A stretch of DNA of 64,000 nucleotides from contig OW818695.1 of assembly GCA_942493345.1 (NCBI GenBank), positions 1,984,001 to 2,048,000 on the forward strand. Reading direction: 5' to 3'. Positions 10,076-18,347 of this stretch are shown piece by piece. The translations under genes and the position numbers were made by a program. Every line of letters begins with the position of its first letter. The stretch's first letter is position 1. This DNA is from GWE2-42-39 sp942493345 (lineage in GTDB: Bacteria; Bacteroidota; Bacteroidia; Bacteroidales; Prolixibacteraceae). The notes under the pieces are model-generated. The model did not search any database. It saw nothing but the letters and a program-made list of their open reading frames with translations, and was not told the origin of the DNA.

Positions 10076-12205
10076 ATTTAAATTGTAATATGAAAGCTGT
10101 TTTTTTGCTATTATTCTGGTTTTTAAGCATGTATGGTGTAACACAATCCATTCTGGATAAACACAATCCAAATCGAAATATTTCTGATAAAATAGAAACT
10201 ACCAATTATTGTAGCGCAAAGATTCGGGGGAATACTTTGATTCTGGAAAATTCACGTATCACACGAACCTTTTTGTGGAACAATGGAAACTTAATTACTC
10301 AAACCTTAACGAATAAACAATCTGGGCAAACCTGGATTTCAGCCACCCAAAAACCCGATCTGAGTTTTCCCGGTCAACCCGAAGCAATTACAAATACAGG
10401 ATTTTCTTCGGTGGTTGTTCCCGAAACGCCAGTCAAACCAGAACACCTGGAAGTAACCGTGACATATACAATGGGCAAGCTGGAAGTGAAACGAATCTTT
10501 CGCATCTACCCCAACTGTCCAGCATTTGCTTGCGACCTTTATCTGCGGGGACAAGCCGAAAAAGCCTGGATACAACAATTTGCTAATCCCGGTGATTTGC
10601 AGAATATCGAAAAACGAAGCGAATCGGCCGATCCAAAATCGGTTCCGGTACTCGAAAAACTGGAATTCCCGGGCAAACATTGGAAGTTGAAAATAGTTGA
10701 ATTTCTGGATGTAACCGATCGGTTTAATACCTTGGTATATGAAAAAGAAACCATGTCGTACCGCGACAATATTTTCAGGGGAAATCTTCTTTTTGCTACA
10801 GATCAAATAAGCGGAAACGGCTTTTTTATTCTGAAAGAAGCGCCAACATCGAATGTTCAGTTGGCTTATTCAGGAGGCGATTTTCTGAGCAATTTTGGCA
10901 GCATTCGCTTGATTGGCGCCGGATTACTCGACACCGACCTGGATCAGAACGAATGGACAAAAGCCTACAGTTTTGTGACCGGAGTTTATAGCAACGAAAA
11001 GGTCGATGCTTTGCTTGCCCTGCACAATTACCAGCAACGCGTTCGCATTCATATTCCTGACCGCGATGAGATGATCCTGATGAATACATGGGGCGATCGC
11101 GGGCAAGACACCAAGGTGAATGAGAATTTCTGTATGAAAGAACTGGATGCCGGGGCACGTTTGGGGATTACCCATTTCCAGCTCGACGATGGTTGGCAAA
11201 CCGGGCGAAGTGCTAATTCGGCCTTCGCAGGTGGTTCGTTTAGCAACATTTGGCGTAACCCCGACTACTGGAAACCCAATCCGGAGAAATTTCCAATGGA
11301 TTGATTCCTATTGTTGAAAAAGGAGAAAAATCGGCATCGAAATCTGTTTGTGGTTTAATCCGAGTTCGGACGATAGTAATGCCAATTGGGAAAAAGATGC
11401 CGATGCCTTAATCTCACTGTACCGGCAATACGGTATACGAACATTTAAAATCGACGGGGTAAAAATGCCCGATAAACAATCAGAAATCAATTTCAGGAAG
11501 ATGCTTGATAAAGTGGTGGAAGCCACCAGTGGGAACGTGGTGTTTAACCTGGATGTAACAGCCGGGCGCAGGGGTGGTTACCATTCGTTTAACGAATACG
11601 GGAACATTTTCCTCGAAAACCGTTATACCGACTGGCAAAACTATTATCCGTACTGGACTTTACGCAACTTATGGATGTTGGCTCGCTATGTTCCAGCCCA
11701 AAACCTCCAAATTGAATTTCTGAACAAATGGCGCAATGGTGAAAAATATGGAGACGATCCGTTTGCCCCAAAAAACTACTCGTTCGATTACTTGTTTGCC
11801 ATCACCATGGCTGCTCAGCCACTAGCTTGGTTCGAAGCGACTGGTTTGCCCGAAGAAGCCTACGATGTGGTTCAAACAATAAATGCATATAAACACATCA
11901 TGGCTGATTTTCATGCCGGAACTATTCTGCCCATTGGAGCTGAACCTTCAGGAAAAAGCTGGACCGGTTTTCAGTCTCAAAAAGAGGGAAGCGATGAGGG
12001 ATTTGTTGTGGTTTACCGCGAAATGAACCCAACCGGGATATGTGAAATGGAGCTTCCTGTTATGCAGGAAGGAAATTATCGTTTCGAATCTCTGGCCGGA
12101 AATGGAAAAACGTTTAAAACGACCGTAGGTAATGACCGTAAAATCCGGTTTTCGCTTAGGCAGCCCAACTGTTTCGCACTTTACAGGTACATAAAAATCA
12201 AATAA
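10072..12205 (+). pseudogene. GH36/clan GH-D alpha-galactosidase-like glycosidase, two one-base deletions
   Basis: The N-terminal part has a signal peptide (MKAVFLLLFWFLSMYGVTQS, from ATG 10090) and a beta-sandwich domain. The (beta/alpha)8 barrel has HFQLDDGWQTG (substrate-binding Asp-Asp) and RTFKIDGVKMPD, whose Asp is the expected nucleophile; the region ENRYTDWQNYYPYWTLR probably holds the acid/base. A C-terminal beta domain ends at LYRYIKIK. The frame is broken at about 11297 (CCAATGG, one A missing from CCAAATGG) and about 11328 (GAAAAATCGG, one A missing). With both restored the sequence reads FPNGLIPIVEKGEKIGIEIC and gives one protein of about 711 residues. Both deletions are in A-runs. 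The exact specificity (galactoside or another alpha-glycoside) cannot be read from sequence alone. Confidence 0.75.
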
Positions 12206-12255
12206 ATATAAAATTCTCCTATTCAACACCAGGTTGCATCTAAAAACAAATTTAT

Positions 12256-13155
12256 ATGAACCGACGGTTATTTTTGAAACAAACATCCGGGGCTTTCTGT
12301 TTCTTGGCTTATTCCAATGTCCCCTTTTTTAAAACAAATACAAAAGTTAGATTTGGGTTAGTAACAGACCTCCATTTTGCTGAACGTGGTAATAATGGAT
12401 CGCGCTACTATGATCAATCTAAAAACAAATTGATTGATGCAATAAATATCTTTAATAAAAGTGATTTAGATTTCATAATCGAGCTGGGCGATTTCAAGGA
12501 TCAGGGAATTCTTCCAGAAAAGCTTCATACAATCGCCTTTTTGAAAGATATTGAGAAGACTCTGAATCAATTCAAAGGACCGGTATATCATGTTTTAGGA
12601 AATCATGATATGGATAGCATTTCGAAAAATGAGTTTTTGAAACATACTGACAATTTTGGAAAAGCAAAGTCGAGAAATTACTATTCATTTGTTTACGGTG
12701 GAATAAAGTTTATTGTATTGGATGCAAATTACAATGAAGATGGCTCAGATTACAATACCGGAAATTTTGATTGGACCTATTCGATGATTCCTGACGATCA
12801 AAAAAAGTGGCTGCAACACGAACTGGATAATGATCAACTTCCGGTTATTGTATTTGTTCATCAACTCCTTGATTATTTCTCTTCTGCCCCTAAAAATGTA
12901 TATATTAAAAATGCGGAAGAAATAGTTGGGATACTTGAAAAAAGCAAAAATGTTTTGGGCGTTTTTCAGGGGCATCATCATCATGGCAACTATGGTTTTT
13001 TCAACGGAATTCATTATTTCACCATGAAAGCAATGATTGAAGGAAGCCTTCCTGACAATAACAGCTATGCCATCGTCGAAATAGATAAAAACTCAAATAT
13101 CATTATTGACGGTTTTTGCAATTGTGAAGATAAATTTCTAAAATATTGCAGGTAA
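12256..13155 (+). CDS. Secreted calcineurin-like metallophosphoesterase, locus 1
   Basis: This 299-residue protein starts with a Tat-like signal (NRRLFLKQTSG). It carries all five metallophosphoesterase blocks: LVTDLHFAER (D-x-H), IELGDFKDQG (GD), VLGNHDMDS (GNHD), VFVHQLLD (H) and FQGHHHHGN (GH-x-H). These residues bind two metal ions in an enzyme that splits phosphomonoesters or diesters outside the cytoplasm. It is the last gene of the first Sus locus. Together with the upstream EEP enzyme it gives this locus two phosphoesterases, which suggests a phosphorylated substrate. Intact. Confidence 0.85.
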   Translation: MNRRLFLKQTSGAFCFLAYSNVPFFKTNTKVRFGLVTDLHFAERGNNGSRYYDQSKNKLIDAINIFNKSDLDFIIELGDFKDQGILPEKLHTIAFLKDIEKTLNQFKGPVYHVLGNHDMDSISKNEFLKHTDNFGKAKSRNYYSFVYGGIKFIVLDANYNEDGSDYNTGNFDWTYSMIPDDQKKWLQHELDNDQLPVIVFVHQLLDYFSSAPKNVYIKNAEEIVGILEKSKNVLGVFQGHHHHGNYGFFNGIHYFTMKAMIEGSLPDNNSYAIVEIDKNSNIIIDGFCNCEDKFLKYCR

Positions 13156-13218
13156 TGCTTTTTATTAATAAAGAGATAAAGAACGGCGTTAGAAATAGAG
13201 AAACAAAACCGGTTAAGA

Positions 13219-13395
13219 ATGCATACTTTTTCTTCCGGCAACCCCACTTTCCAAAACGGGGAGGTCATTTTCCCATTCGGCGACCTCAAAAATATGTTCT
13301 GGGTACATACTTTTGAAAACGGCGACCCTACTTTTGAGAACGGGGAGGTCACTTTCCAAAACGGCGACCCCATTTCCGACGTTCTATTAACATAA
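13219..13395 (+). repeat. 21-bp tandem repeat array, open as a 58-residue ORF with seven-residue repeats
   Basis: From 13225 to 13371 the sequence is seven head-to-tail units of exactly 21 bases; unit 4 (13288-13308) is divergent. The frame from ATG 13219 to TAA 13395 is open and each unit encodes a heptapeptide of the form T-F-x-N-G-[D/E]-[P/V] (for example TFENGDP, TFENGEV, TFQNGDP). The minus strand is also open across the array, so coding on either strand is not proven, and no clear ribosome-binding site is seen. There are no spacers, so this is not CRISPR. It lies about 200 bases upstream of the gene at 13597. Confidence 0.6.
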
Positions 13396-13596
13396 AACAG
13401 CACAAAAAGACCATTTTTGATGCTGTTTTGCCTCAAAAATCAAAATCGTTCAGCACGAAAAAAGGGGCCTTCATATACCCACGATGTCATTTCGTCCAAA
13501 AAACAGGGGTCTTCATGAATTTTCGGGTTTTTGATTATTGAATTAACTAAATTACAATTAACTTTTTCATGGTAATAATTCTTAAAATGAAAAACC

Positions 13597-14068
13597 ATGA
13601 AAAAAGATTTGTCAATTAATGATTTTATGGAGGATTGCCGTATCAAAATATGGAATGCCTCAGGTGACGATGTGATCAAAACACGTCTCGAACCGTTTGG
13701 GTACACTCCCGAAAAATGGGAGAAGGGAAAAACCTTGTTTAACACAACGCAGTCATTGATTGCAGGAAACGAAAAGGAACATGGGGAATGGAAAACCTCC
13801 GGGACTCTGTTCCTGAATGCGCAGGCGCTGAGCCTGGAAAGGATTTACAATGATCAGGCAATACAACTGAGAATACTTGTATCCTGCCGGAACCGCAGAA
13901 AGCGAACCTGCTGGATTTATACAAGGACGATTTCAGTAAATACGCCGATTTCAAACAAGCAGCCCAGTCTTTCTATCCAAAGCTGCTCAGTAACGAAGCG
14001 GTTCTTGTCAAACTGGCGCCGTTTGGTTATACTGCCGGATCGGTTTACAACGGGTGGTATTTAGTGGG
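13597..14068 (+). pseudogene. Small helical protein with an internal duplication, frameshifted and cut off by the G/T-rich segment
   Basis: The frame from ATG 13597 gives about 85 credible residues (KKDLSINDFMEDCRIKIWNA, then RLEPFGYTPEKWEKGKTLFN). After about 13860 the sensible sequence continues in another frame (LPEPQKANLLDLYKDDFSKY, FKQAAQSFYPKLLSNEAVLV) up to 14064, so one indel lies between about 13790 and 13870. The motif RLEPFGYTP in the first half recurs as KLAPFGYTA in the second, which shows two related halves. The sequence then runs into the 18-G stretch, so the C-terminus is missing. I know of similar roughly 200-residue Bacteroidota proteins with PFGYT repeats but of no assigned function; that recollection needs a search. 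Confidence 0.5.
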
Positions 14069-14348
14069 TATGGGGGGGGGGGGGGGGGGAGGGGTGTTGG
14101 GGTGGTGGATGGGGTTGTGGGGATGGGTGTGGATAAATTAGGGTATGGGGGGCTGTGGTCTTTTATTACGTAGCTTTGGGGGCTTTTTGGGCCGCTTTAC
14201 GTTTGACTTGGTATGGGTGGGGATGGGCGTACGGGTATACTATTTGAGGTGGTTGGGGGGTATTGTATGGGGTTCTATACTGTGGGTTTGGGGTTCGGTG
14301 CCCTGTGTTCGTGTGTTTTATTCTTTTGGTGTTTGGTTTGGTGGACGT
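14066..14348. other. G/T-rich low-complexity stretch with an 18-G run, probable sequencing or assembly artefact
   Basis: 14072-14089 is 18 consecutive G. The following 260 bases on this strand are mostly G and T with very little C, unlike everything else in the window. The left edge cuts a gene in mid-sequence and the right edge cuts a transposase after about 52 residues. The pattern fits an unresolved IS copy filled with low-quality reads (for example dark-cycle G calls). Open frames across it are not genes. Confidence 0.7.
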
Positions 14349-14507
14349 TTTCAGCCTATGGAAAATACATTTGAATATATCGGTCATTTCAAATCCACCA
14401 GGAAATCCTCTTTTATTTTTCGGAATAAAGGGTAAAATGTAGTTTCCTATTTGCTCTTTGGTTAAAAATTTGTACACTTGCAGTTCGTCTTTTTTGTTGT
14501 CATTCAA
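14349..14507 (-). mobile_element. N-terminal stub of an IS5/IS4-type transposase
   Basis: Reading left from ATG 14507, the first 52 residues look like the start of an IS transposase with a DUF4096-like N-terminus (KFLTKEQIGNYILPFIPKNK, then DIFKCIFHRLKT). In intact relatives the sequence continues after HRLKT with a GCQW-like motif. Here it breaks into the G/T-rich segment and no DDE residues are present. The rest of the element is therefore missing or was not assembled. Its presence explains why assembly failed here. Confidence 0.6.
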
Positions 14508-14574
14508 CTCTAAATTACTTTTTCTTAAACTGCTTGTTCTTTTTTAAAAGTTTAAATCACTTCAAATAGCAAAC

Positions 14575-16575
14575 ATGAAAAATACATTTGTGCTGAGTAT
14601 AATTAATATTCGTGTTTTTCTGACACTTTCCATTGTACTTGTTGCCGGCTATGTTTATGGACAGCAAGTATTGATAGAAGCAGAATTTTTTGAGAACCGG
14701 GGCGGATGGGTGTCAGATCATCAGGCATTTGAGAAGATTAAGTCGGCCTATCTTATGGCACATGGACTAGGGCGCACTGTTGAAGATGCGGAAACTACAA
14801 TCCATTTTACTTCGGCTGGTAAATATCACGTTTATGTAAGTACCTACAATTGGACTTCTCCTTGGTATCAGGGTGAAGGCCCGGGAGCATTCCAACTAAT
14901 TGTGGATGGCAAAGCGCTACCCAAAACCTTAGGTACAAAAGGAAATAAATGGGAATGGCAGTATGCCGGAGAGGTTGAGGTAAAAGAAAAAACAAAAATC
15001 GCGCTACATGACTTAACCGGTTTTAATGGTCGTGTTGATGCAATCTATTTTAATATGAGAGAGCAAGCTCCTCCGTCAGATTATATCCGGGCAGATCATC
15101 TTAGAAAAAAACTTCTAATGCTCAACGAACCAAATCGTACAGCAAATGTTGATCTTGTGGTAATTGGAGGAGGTATCGCAGGTTGTGCAACAGCTCTTAC
15201 GGCAGCTCGATATGGTCTCAAAGTGATATTAGTTGATAATCTTCCTTGGCTCGGAGGGAATAATGCATTAGGTGTCAAAGCGTGTGGATTGATGTGTGAA
15301 AATTTATATCCAGAACTTGGAAATATCACTTGTCAGGTTATCGGAGGAAAGATTTCTGATAAGAATAATCGTGAATCTTATTTTATTAAAAAAAGCGGTA
15401 CGGGATATTTTAATAGCTTTGAAAATATTCCTGACTTTTCAGATTACTATGAACCCAATTCTGGTTTGTTAAATGGTTTTACAAAACTGTCAGACAAAGA
15501 GAAGAATACTGTTACAACTTCTGAAAAGGATCAAGTCAATAATGAAATTGAGAGGCGGAACGTATCTGCTCTAAGAGAAAAATTATTACGCGACAGTGGA
15601 GTTCTAATTTACAAGAACATTCAGGCTTTTGATGTGAAGGTAAATAATGACAATATTGTTTATGTTATTGGGAAAAGTCTTTTGACGGGAGAAGAATATC
15701 GCTTTGAAGGCACAATGTTCGCTGATTGTACTGGCGATGGAGTTGTTGGATACCTTGCTGGAGCTGATTACCTAACTGGTCGTGAAAGTAAGGAATATGC
15801 AGGAGAACCCAATGCTCCAGATCAAAAGGATAGTAAGACGATGGGTATAACGATGAATTGGTATGCATATCCTCGAGAAAACTCAGGAACATTTCCCCAG
15901 GTTGACCAGTTACCTTGGGCAATGCAATGTTCAGATAATTATTATATCGATGGTTCTCAGGGCGCTTGGTGGTGGGAAACAGGATTAGAATATGATAATG
16001 CATTGGAAGCTGAGCTGGTGAGAGACAACTTTTTACGTGCTGTATATGGGAACTGGGCATATTTGAAGAATAACATTGCAAAATATAATAATTATCGCTT
16101 AGATTATCTCAATCATATTGGCATGAAGCGAGAATCTCGGCGAATTATAGGCGATCTGGTGCTGACAGAAAGAGACTTAAAAGAAGAAATTGCATACCCG
16201 GATGCAAGTTTTACAACTACTTGGACAATGGATCTGCATTACGCCAAACCCGATAATTCAAAAATGTTTCCCGGTTGGGAGTGGATTACTTATTGCACCA
16301 ATGAAAAAGAAATATGGATCAAGCCTTATCATGTTCCATACCGATGCTTGTATTCTAAGGATATAAATAATCTTTTTATTGGTGGTCGCAATATGAGTGT
16401 AACTCATCAAGCATTAGGAAGTGTACGTGTACAGGCAACATTGGGAATGGCAGGAGAAGTAATCGGTATGGCAGCAAAAATATGTAACGATTACAAAGTT
16501 ACTCCTCGCGGTGTTTACAAAAGCTATCTTGACGAACTTATAAATTACATGAAAGAAGGAGCACCATTAAAATAA
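14575..16575 (+). CDS. Secreted FAD-dependent oxidoreductase with an N-terminal carbohydrate-binding-like domain
   Basis: A 666-residue protein. Residues 1-30 are a signal peptide (FLTLSIVLVAGYVYGQQ). About 32-160 form a beta-sandwich resembling those on carbohydrate-active proteins (GKYHVYVSTYNWTSPWYQGE). About 185-640 form an FAD-binding oxidoreductase of the PF12831 type: VDLVVIGGGIAGCATALTAA is the dinucleotide-binding glycine motif, LPWLGGNNALG follows the first fold, FADCTGDGVVGYLAGAD is the second FAD contact, and LFIGGRNMSVTHQALGSVR is near the C-terminus. Such proteins sit in many Bacteroidota glycan loci and probably oxidise a sugar or sugar derivative; the substrate is unknown. A cytoplasm-type relative lies at 61661-63040. 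Confidence 0.8.
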   Translation: MKNTFVLSIINIRVFLTLSIVLVAGYVYGQQVLIEAEFFENRGGWVSDHQAFEKIKSAYLMAHGLGRTVEDAETTIHFTSAGKYHVYVSTYNWTSPWYQGEGPGAFQLIVDGKALPKTLGTKGNKWEWQYAGEVEVKEKTKIALHDLTGFNGRVDAIYFNMREQAPPSDYIRADHLRKKLLMLNEPNRTANVDLVVIGGGIAGCATALTAARYGLKVILVDNLPWLGGNNALGVKACGLMCENLYPELGNITCQVIGGKISDKNNRESYFIKKSGTGYFNSFENIPDFSDYYEPNSGLLNGFTKLSDKEKNTVTTSEKDQVNNEIERRNVSALREKLLRDSGVLIYKNIQAFDVKVNNDNIVYVIGKSLLTGEEYRFEGTMFADCTGDGVVGYLAGADYLTGRESKEYAGEPNAPDQKDSKTMGITMNWYAYPRENSGTFPQVDQLPWAMQCSDNYYIDGSQGAWWWETGLEYDNALEAELVRDNFLRAVYGNWAYLKNNIAKYNNYRLDYLNHIGMKRESRRIIGDLVLTERDLKEEIAYPDASFTTTWTMDLHYAKPDNSKMFPGWEWITYCTNEKEIWIKPYHVPYRCLYSKDINNLFIGGRNMSVTHQALGSVRVQATLGMAGEVIGMAAKICNDYKVTPRGVYKSYLDELINYMKEGAPLK

Positions 16576-17031
16576 TATAATTGGGAACTTATTGAAAGTT
16601 GAACCCAGGTTTATCGGTTCCTCTTCATTTCTAAATATCGAATAACGAACAAGAAATGAGGAATATTGAAATATCACAAATGTGCCTGCACTCGAATTCC
16701 TTATTTCTTATTATGTGTTTCTTGTTTATTTCATTATAGCCACTAAACCAAATCGTTATACTCACTCATTGATGCCCAACTTTTGACAACTTATAATGTT
16801 TTGTGGGCATTTGTATCACACTTTAAAATAATGATCTGTTTATTGGATTTCATTTTTTCAAAAATGAATTTCAACAAAGTTGTTTTTGTCTGATGTTTGG
16901 TTTCAATTATTACTGAAATTAACATTGGTTGAAAACTTCTGGTCATATATAGAGGAAATTAGAAAAGAGTTTATTGTATTTTTACTGGAAATGCAAATAA
17001 TTCGAAAACAAAAATTTGAAAAAATAAACAC
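16576..17031. other. Gene-free spacer, nothing certain seen
   Basis: AT-rich, no open frame of interest. A short inverted pair (CATTTCT near 16626 and AGAAATG near 16654) is too weak to call. The last 17 bases are the first part of the 24-base identity with 4087-4110. A promoter for the next gene is expected here but I cannot place it. Confidence 0.3.
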
Positions 17032-17919
17032 ATGAAAAGCATTCCAGTCCTTACTATTTCCGGAAAATCACTGGCCGAAACATACGAAGCGGCGTTAGTT
17101 GCTTTATATGAAAAAGGAACCCGTTTCAAAACCCAGTACGACAAGCCTGGTGATCCATTGAGTATCGATTGTACAATGAATATGACAATTCTGGAACCGG
17201 AAATGGATCCGATGATACACATGGCTTTCCCCGGAGGGATTGACGACCTGAGAGAGTATGTGCTGGAATTGAAAGGAATTAAAGACCACTGGGTAAAAAA
17301 CATGAACGATGAAGCAGATACCCGCTGGGAATATACCTACCACGGAAGGCTGCAAAACTACGGGGTTTGGAAAGAAATTCATGATGGGAAACAGGTAGAG
17401 GCCGGAGGTTTTAAAATCGACCAAATCCAGTCGGTTATTAATAAGCTGTCGAAACAACCGTTTACCCGCCAGGCACAGATGATCACCTGGATGCCCAATA
17501 TCGATAATGATTGTTACGATCCGCCCTGTCTGCAATCGATCTGGTACCGGATTCTGGAAGATGAAGAAGGCGTTTATTGGCTGAACTGCAATGTGCGCTT
17601 TCGCAGCAACGATGCATGGGGTGCAAGTTTTATGAATATGTTCGGGTTTATTCAGTTCAACAAAGAAGTTATTGCCGCCGGAGTTGCCGAAAAAACAGGA
17701 AAAGCAGTAAAATTGGGAAGAATGAACTGGCAGGCCGATTCATACCATATTTACGGGAAAGATATTCAAACGGCAAAAGAGTTGCTTTTCGACAGGGTGG
17801 GAGAGATGCCCTTTGAACAACGTACCATGAATTTCAATGATCCGTTCATTAAAGAAATGTATGATAATGCAGAAGCGGTTGTAATCAGAAAAATAAAAGA
17901 TTACGACGAATCGCATTAG
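17032..17919 (+). CDS. Thymidylate-synthase-family protein (ThyA-like)
   Basis: The 295-residue protein keeps the ThyA landmarks: DPPCLQSIWYRI (PPC, with the cysteine that attacks C6 of the pyrimidine), RFRSNDAWGASFMNMFG (phosphate and Asn contacts) and DSYHIYGKDI (the D-x-H-I-Y motif that binds the deoxyribose). The usual N-terminal Arg loop is not obvious and the spacing differs from bacterial ThyA, so it may be a divergent branch such as the methanogen-like type or a (hydroxy)methyltransferase acting on dUMP or dCMP. It stands alone, not with folate genes. The start and its Shine-Dalgarno-poor leader are within the sequence shared with 4087-4110. Confidence 0.75.
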   Translation: MKSIPVLTISGKSLAETYEAALVALYEKGTRFKTQYDKPGDPLSIDCTMNMTILEPEMDPMIHMAFPGGIDDLREYVLELKGIKDHWVKNMNDEADTRWEYTYHGRLQNYGVWKEIHDGKQVEAGGFKIDQIQSVINKLSKQPFTRQAQMITWMPNIDNDCYDPPCLQSIWYRILEDEEGVYWLNCNVRFRSNDAWGASFMNMFGFIQFNKEVIAAGVAEKTGKAVKLGRMNWQADSYHIYGKDIQTAKELLFDRVGEMPFEQRTMNFNDPFIKEMYDNAEAVVIRKIKDYDESH

Positions 17920-17920
17920 A

Positions 17921-18217
17921 GAATTGGAACAATTATACGTTTTACAACAACTAAATACGATACTGGATATGGCAATTTATTATTGGTCTGCAGAAAGGTC
18001 AACTTCTGAGATAGATTTTCTCATGCAATATTCAGGTAAAGTCATTCCCATCGAAGTTAAGGCAGAGGAAAATTTGCAGGCCAAAAGCCTAAAAACATTT
18101 TGTCAGAAGTACTCTCCTGAAGTGGATATCAGGACTTCCATGTCAGATTTCAGGAAAGAGGATTGGCTGACAAACGTTCCTCTTTATGCAATTCGTAAAT
18201 TACCAGAACTGATATGA
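17921..18217 (+). pseudogene. C-terminal remnant of a DUF4143 (AAA_14) ATPase
   Basis: About 98 residues match the end of DUF4143 ATPases: LQQLNTILDMAIYYWSAERS followed by EIDFLMQYSGKVIPIEVKAE, a PD-(D/E)xK-like segment with E-V-K, and the final LYAIRKLPELI. Full-length relatives have about 400 residues with an N-terminal Walker A; none of that is present, and the frame begins right at the stop of the preceding gene with only a TTG as possible start. It is therefore a leftover of a larger gene whose 5' part was replaced. Confidence 0.7.
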
Positions 18218-18285
18218 TTTGTAAACTTTTGTTGGTTAAGTTCTTTTATGAAAGATATTGCAGATAAAATAATTTGTCTGTTTTA

Positions 18286-18325
18286 GTACAAAATAAAAAG
18301 GCCTCAACATCGCGTTGAGGCCTTT
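18286..18325 (-). terminator. Rho-independent terminator of the sdh operon
   Basis: A 12-bp perfect stem AAAGGCCTCAAC / GTTGAGGCCTTT (18297-18308 and 18314-18325) with a 5-base loop, followed on the minus strand by TTTTTATTTTG. It lies 23 bases beyond the sdhB stop. Confidence 0.85.
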
Positions 18326-18347
18326 GCATCTATCATTTTATTGCTTC

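Noticed and set aside
13225..13371. 21-bp repeats considered as a CRISPR array
   Set aside because: Units are contiguous with no spacers, shorter than CRISPR repeats, keep reading frame, and no cas gene is present.
13065..13436. Minus-strand frame across the 21-bp repeats
   Set aside because: It is open only because the repeat unit has no stop on either strand, and it runs into the antisense of the phosphoesterase gene end. Kept as a note in the repeat entry, not as a gene.
14145..14435. Plus-strand open frame in the G/T-rich stretch
   Set aside because: The composition is artefactual (18-G run, very little C) and the peptide is mostly Gly, Val, Trp and Leu with no motif.
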